64,000 bases of DNA from the NCBI GenBank assembly GCA_033085395.1, contig JANQBS010000199.1, forward strand, positions 1 to 64,000, read 5' to 3'. Position 1 is the stretch's first letter. Each line of letters opens with the position of its first letter. Positions 59,972-64,000 of the stretch are shown one piece after another. The notes below the pieces were generated by a model. The model had not been told where the DNA came from. It ran no database searches and saw only the letters and a list, made by a program, of their open reading frames with translations. Made by a program: the position numbers and the translations under genes. This DNA comes from Xanthoparmelia taractica. Lineage: Eukaryota > Ascomycota > Lecanoromycetes > Lecanorales > Parmeliaceae.

Positions 59972-60256
59972 TATTGTAATAACTGATTTGCAGATAGCGA
60001 GAAAGTTATAACTAAGTAGAAATATTATTTAATAATTGACTAAGGCTAGCTGATTGATTTGATTGATTAGGTCTTAAGAACATAAGAAAGAAAGCACATG
60101 AAGGCGGTCATGAACCAATCTATATACTCGCCGAGAAGATTTCATCAGATTCGCCATTATTCGCTGTCTCCACCCATAGAACGCTGACTGAATCAGGGGA
60201 TCCTTCCCCGCTGGAATTGGCTAGAAACCGAGCGAAATGATTACCTAATATCAACA
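59972..60256 (-). repeat. 5' LTR of the copia element
   Basis: 285 bp. Its outer part (about 60070-60256) is almost free of RIP and GC-normal, while the inner part is AT-shifted. Confidence 0.9.
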
Positions 60257-60385
60257 TATACTGAGCTACTGCATGCGACGTTCCGGCTGGGCGTTGCACA
60301 CTCGAGCTATCAGATCTCAGCACCAGATCGGACCAATACGGACATCTCGGCAGAACACCTTTGGATGATCGTGTCAGAGCTCATC

Positions 60386-60924
60386 ATGGCCAACTTCATT
60401 TCGCTGCCTCGCGAACTACGAGATCAGATTTACCGTCAGGTGCTCGTCAGCCCACTTCCAATTCATTTCAGTAATACCATGGTCCCAGGATATGCGACCC
60501 AGACCTCTTAGGCCCTGTGGCCATGCTTTTTGCGTGGGCGTCGAACGGACAAGTTGCTGAGGAAGCTTGTGAGATATTTTACCATAGCCATACTTTCGTA
60601 GTAGATTGCGAAGACCTACCCACATTTCTAGGAGCACAGGTTCACAGGATGTTGTCAATCGATATTAGTCCATTCATACACAAGGAAGAGCCCACATGTA
60701 TCCGACCATTCGAGACCAAGGTATGGGTAACAAATATAGGTGTGTTTACTGTTGTATAGAGCAGGACGCTACAAATTATCCCACAAAACAGAGACCTCTT
60801 ACGTGAGCTCCGGTATCTACTCGAATGTCCGCGGCTACCGGGAGTTGGCTATCGTGGGTGGACGAGCCATTGTGATGGGTTGGGCGAAGAAGTGGACGGG
60901 TGTACTCAAGGAGGTTGACTTGAA
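60386..60924 (+). pseudogene. Decayed LPRELRD (2EXR/F-box-like) family gene
   Basis: It begins MANFISLPRELRDQIYRQVL, the N-terminal motif shared with the intact gene at 63067. A stop interrupts this frame at about 60510. Another frame continues DLLGPVAMLFAWASNGQVAE, EACEIFYHSHTFVVD and DISPFIHKEEPTCIRPFETK. A possible intron (60721-60759, GTATGG..TATAG; short at 39 nt) leads to RDLLRELRYLLECPRLPG. That last part parallels CKCFRDLLACPALRR of the intact paralogue. Either a frameshift or an unseen intron separates the first two parts. It lies 130 bp beyond the copia element, which may have cut its promoter. Confidence 0.6.
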
Positions 60925-63066
60925 CATACTTTAGGCAAAGGACTTGAAGTGATCTACGTTAACCCATAGCTAAACATAGTCGAGCCTAGCCCGGCTCGAG
61001 ACTTGCCCGCTGGATCAGTCTAGAAGAAGATGTCTGGTGAAAGGGTCGAAAAGGGAGGTGAAGAATGATGTAACAGCAAAGTACCAGGCATTCACTGGCG
61101 TGCAGAAGTCATAGCTTTCTTGCAAGTGATGTGTCAAGAACCCTCTCCGCGTGTTGAAACGACGATCTTTGGCTCTGTGTTTGTTATACCAGCTCTTTGA
61201 AACATCTGAACAGGGTCTTGCTTGGACTCAATCACATGATAGAGGCATCAAGCCTTGACACGTTTCATGTATTTGGGTATCTCCTAAACTTCGTCATCTC
61301 CTTTGATGGCATAAGCCTCGCGGTTAAGGAACGATACGCAGCGTGACGAACTAACCTTCTGGGGGTTTTTTGCCAGCACCATACCTGTACAATATATCTA
61401 GTAAGATATCAAGCTGCATCAATCGTTTCGGAAACCAGCATCCCTAAATAATCATGTCCCCAAAGCGGCTCTCACCACGGCTCTCGACACCAACATGAGG
61501 GTCATTTCGCTCCTTTACCTTGTTAGCTTCGAGGAAAGAGTAGTCAAGCAATGGCCACCGTGCCCAGGATCATTGGCACACGGTGCATGCTGGAGATCTT
61601 GGCTGCTTGGAGGGGGGAAGTAATTAGGGCCGTATTCCAGGCTAACCCAGCGTCAGAGAAACTTGTGAGAGGCTGTCGACCCTCCACCAAATGATGCACA
61701 GGATGGGCCACACTTTTCGTGACTCGGGAGATTTGGTCTCACTCGGACCCTCTCCTCGACCATCCTCACCCGCTTACGGCTTGCGCTCGCCTGTTCCACG
61801 TCAGCTTCATAATCCCATTCGCTCTAGTGATCGGACTTCGGATTTGAGAGTCCTTTCAGAGCCATATTATCGCAGGCTGGCCCGCACCAACCAGCATTTC
61901 TATGCAATCACTCAAAGTGTGCATAGGGATCGTTAGTCACGGGTTGACGTTCGAAACCACATATCGGGGAAGGGGTCAGCCAGGAGCTCAGTGAGGAGAC
62001 TTGCCAGAAGTTAGTTGGATGTCACTTCTCTGAGCGAGAATTTGCAACATATCTGCAATCCGTCGCTCCGACCTCTCGATCCACGGCCAGCCGATTGGTT
62101 TTTTTCGCTTTACTCAGCGTCCATAGCAATGCAAACCCTCAGTGCTGTCAGAGACGCTAGCAACAACCAAGGATATACCAAGGGAAGCGTCCGATTATCC
62201 TCCCTCGGTCTCCGACGCCTTCATAGCTTTTGCCGTGCACTAAGCCATGGATAGCGAATAGCACAAAATTGTTGATAACGCTTTCCAACGTGTCATCCTT
62301 GGGTAATTTGGTGTCACACATCGCCAGGGCGCCACAGCGATCTCGCCTGCTGGGGCTTCCACTTCATTCAGCGCCTTTGTCGCTCATTTGGGAGACTCTT
62401 GGACTGTCCTAGCACCTTCTTGCTAGATTTATGCACATGCCCTTTGCTGTACGAGTGTTCTTTGTTCCCTAATTACCATTGTCCCTGCACATGGCTTCAG
62501 ACCATAGAAAGGTCAGGATCCTGTTCGCCCCAACCGCAAGGATCGCTATGAAGTTTGAATAAGCAGGTGTATGGACAGATCACAATCCCAGCCTAGTTCA
62601 GACATGCGTTGCTCGTTTCGTAGCACATACCACTCATATATATATAGGGTGTGGGCTATTTTGGTGGTTTAAGTCATTCTCAGAGATGTGCTCTCGGGCT
62701 TAAATGTGTGATGGACCACTGCCAACGACATTCAGCGACATGACTATCGGGCACGGCCATTAGTATCGCCAGGATAGATGACAAAGGTTACGGCTTGTCA
62801 CTATGGGTGTTACAAACTTGAATGCTCGGCGCCGAGACAAGGGAGGTATGCTCAGTCTGTTTTGACTCCTTATTTTCTTCCTCCGTTACTACCGCCCATA
62901 CCATTACTTCCACTACACCTTTTCTGCTACTTCGTTCCGACGCTTTTGCAGTATCAGAGCAGCTGCACAAAAGGCGAAATCTTCGTTGATAAGGCAAGCT
63001 GGCAACCGCAAGGCACCTCTGCAACCTCGCGAGACTGATATCGTCATGATCTAGGGTGCTCCAAAC
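60925..63066. other. Intergenic, no gene seen
   Basis: Several short plus-strand ORFs (61691-61936, 62015-62254, 62230-62412, 62778-63038) lack domains and signals. The last few hundred bases probably contain the promoter of the gene at 63067. Confidence 0.45.
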
Positions 63067-63738
63067 ATGGCTTCTTCTCGGAACACTATAGTCACCTTTG
63101 CTATGCTGCCTCGCGAAGTCCGCGACAATATCTACAAACATATGTTCACGGAGCCTAAGACGATCGAAACAATCCTTCCCGCTGGGGACTATGGCCAACC
63201 AGAGGATTGGAGGACACTGAGAGGAATGCTCCGCGCCTGCCGAACAACACCCAAATTCGTTGAAGAGGCCTTCGAAGCATACTTTGAGATCAATACATTC
63301 AGAATCGAGGCCGAGCACGACTTAGGTTTCCTGAACCGCCCGGCTTACTTTGTCAAGGGCCGAGGGTACATACCAATGATAGAGTCTATCAAAACTGTTG
63401 AGGCCGGACTTACCATCGTTACCAACCAGATCGCTGGAAGGGACACACGGAGGCTCTGTAAATGCTTTCGCGACCTCCTGGCTTGCCCTGCCCTGCGCCG
63501 CGTTACGCTCAAGGTTGAACTCCTTGGCGAACGGCACATTGTGCCAACGAATGCTGTTGCCAACGAGGCTGATTCAGCCGAGTTGGACACTATACTCACT
63601 GTTGCTACGGGATCGTATCGGAGTCTCAAAGAGAAGGTCGGTGCGGGGTTGAAGTTTGACTCCAGGCACCAGCGCTTCAAGGAAAACATTGAGGCTTGGG
63701 AAGAGCGCGTGGGCAAAGCTACGGTCGAAAAGATATAA
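63067..63738 (+). CDS. 2EXR/F-box-like domain protein, 223 aa
   Basis: A single open frame starting MASSRNTIVTFAMLPREVRD, with the LPREVRDNIYKHMF motif that heads a large family of Dothideomycete proteins (annotated 2EXR or F-box-like). It continues through a short alpha/beta region (FEAYFEINTFRIEAEHDLGF, IPMIESIKTVEAGLTIV) to DLLACPALRRVTLKVELLG and a helical C-terminus. No enzyme motif, signal peptide or TM helix is visible. Members are often clade-specific and occur in large numbers; their role is unknown. It is related to the decayed gene at 60386. Confidence 0.78.
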   Translation: MASSRNTIVTFAMLPREVRDNIYKHMFTEPKTIETILPAGDYGQPEDWRTLRGMLRACRTTPKFVEEAFEAYFEINTFRIEAEHDLGFLNRPAYFVKGRGYIPMIESIKTVEAGLTIVTNQIAGRDTRRLCKCFRDLLACPALRRVTLKVELLGERHIVPTNAVANEADSAELDTILTVATGSYRSLKEKVGAGLKFDSRHQRFKENIEAWEERVGKATVEKI

Positions 63739-64000
63739 GCTCTAGTGTTGGAGGCGGAAGGTTTATCGGAAGATGCGAAGTTTTGAACAGGTAGCAGCGG
63801 TTATTCATCACGGTCACAAGCACTCTTGATACTTAGAACGCTCATCTTTCGATATTCCTTCTAAGTCAAATGCAAGGGTGATTAGTGTTTCTCTCTTAGA
63901 ATGTCTCAAGGGAGTATTCCTTAAATGTGCAATATCTATGTCAGACACTATGAACATGCAGCAGTAACACAACATCAACAACGCCGCGCATACTGTCATC
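63739..64000. other. Window end, nothing identified
   Basis: Non-coding trailer; a 61-codon minus-strand frame (63999-63814) is unsupported. Confidence 0.5.

Larger units (their letters stand above)
55106..60256 (-). mobile_element. Copia-type LTR retrotransposon, complete, RIP-inactivated
   Basis: 5151 bp, flanked by a 5-bp duplication TATAC (55101-55105 and 60257-60261). Two 285-bp LTRs bound it. The coding direction is minus, because a gag zinc knuckle lies near 59,057-59,110 and a copia RNase H motif near 55,736-55,800. The LTR in minus sense starts TGTTGATATT and ends CAATA, which fits an original TG..CA altered by RIP. The interior is strongly AT-rich with CpA depleted and no open frame. 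Confidence 0.92.

Noticed and set aside
53540..60060. AT-rich block as a centromere or mitochondrial insertion
   Set aside because: The sequence is fully accounted for by a Tc1 and a copia element with target duplications and RIP changes.
1..64000. CRISPR array or phage-like system
   Set aside because: No regularly spaced direct repeats with unique spacers; the genome is eukaryotic.

Overview
This window comes from a filamentous ascomycete (Pezizomycotina, most likely a Dothideomycete). The evidence is short introns of about 50-80 nt with GTRNGT donors and CTAAC/CTGAC branch sites, typical ascomycete gene families, and AT-rich blocks that carry repeat-induced point mutation (RIP: CpA to TpA on either strand). 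The gene-bearing DNA has balanced base composition. The two blocks at about 1-560 and 53.5-60.1 kb are strongly AT-rich and hold dead transposons.

Layout. 1-563: the end of a RIP-mutated copia-type LTR element. 0.85-3.2 kb: three truncated, frameshifted genes side by side (cytochrome P450, sphingolipid C9-methyltransferase, dihydroorotase). 4.7-5.9 kb: a putative HExxH metallopeptidase followed by a short tandem repeat. 7.0-14.3 kb: a p24 cargo receptor, a secreted Kex2-type protein, an F-box protein and a thaumatin-like secreted protein. 14.3-20.3 kb: a long gene-poor stretch rich in microsatellites, ending at a small two-exon gene of 84 codons. 21.9-26.5 kb: a large chromodomain / HDA-complex-2/3 / coiled-coil protein.

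28.6-53.0 kb is a dense housekeeping block. It holds a flavin monooxygenase, a telomere POT1/Cdc13-like protein (divergent from the monooxygenase), a class II eIF4E (4EHP-like), a Ulp2-type SUMO protease, glucosidase II alpha (divergent from nucleoside diphosphate kinase), a four-TM membrane protein and an AIG2/GGCT-like protein with an 8-nt microexon. A tRNA-like locus with widely separated A and B boxes lies at 35.5-35.7 kb.

53.35-60.26 kb is a transposon nest. It contains a complete but RIP-inactivated Tc1/mariner element (60-bp TIRs, TA duplication) and, 19 bp further on, a complete RIP-inactivated copia element on the minus strand (285-bp LTRs, TATAC duplication). After it come a decayed and then an intact member of the LPRE(L/V)RD (2EXR/F-box-like) family.

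The genes do not form one pathway. Two have possible links to the surrounding silenced DNA: the chromodomain/HDA protein (heterochromatin) and the POT1/Cdc13-like protein (telomeres). ER quality control is represented by glucosidase II alpha and p24. I found no obvious biosynthetic cluster and no CRISPR array. All exon boundaries were inferred by eye from splice signals, frame and family conservation.
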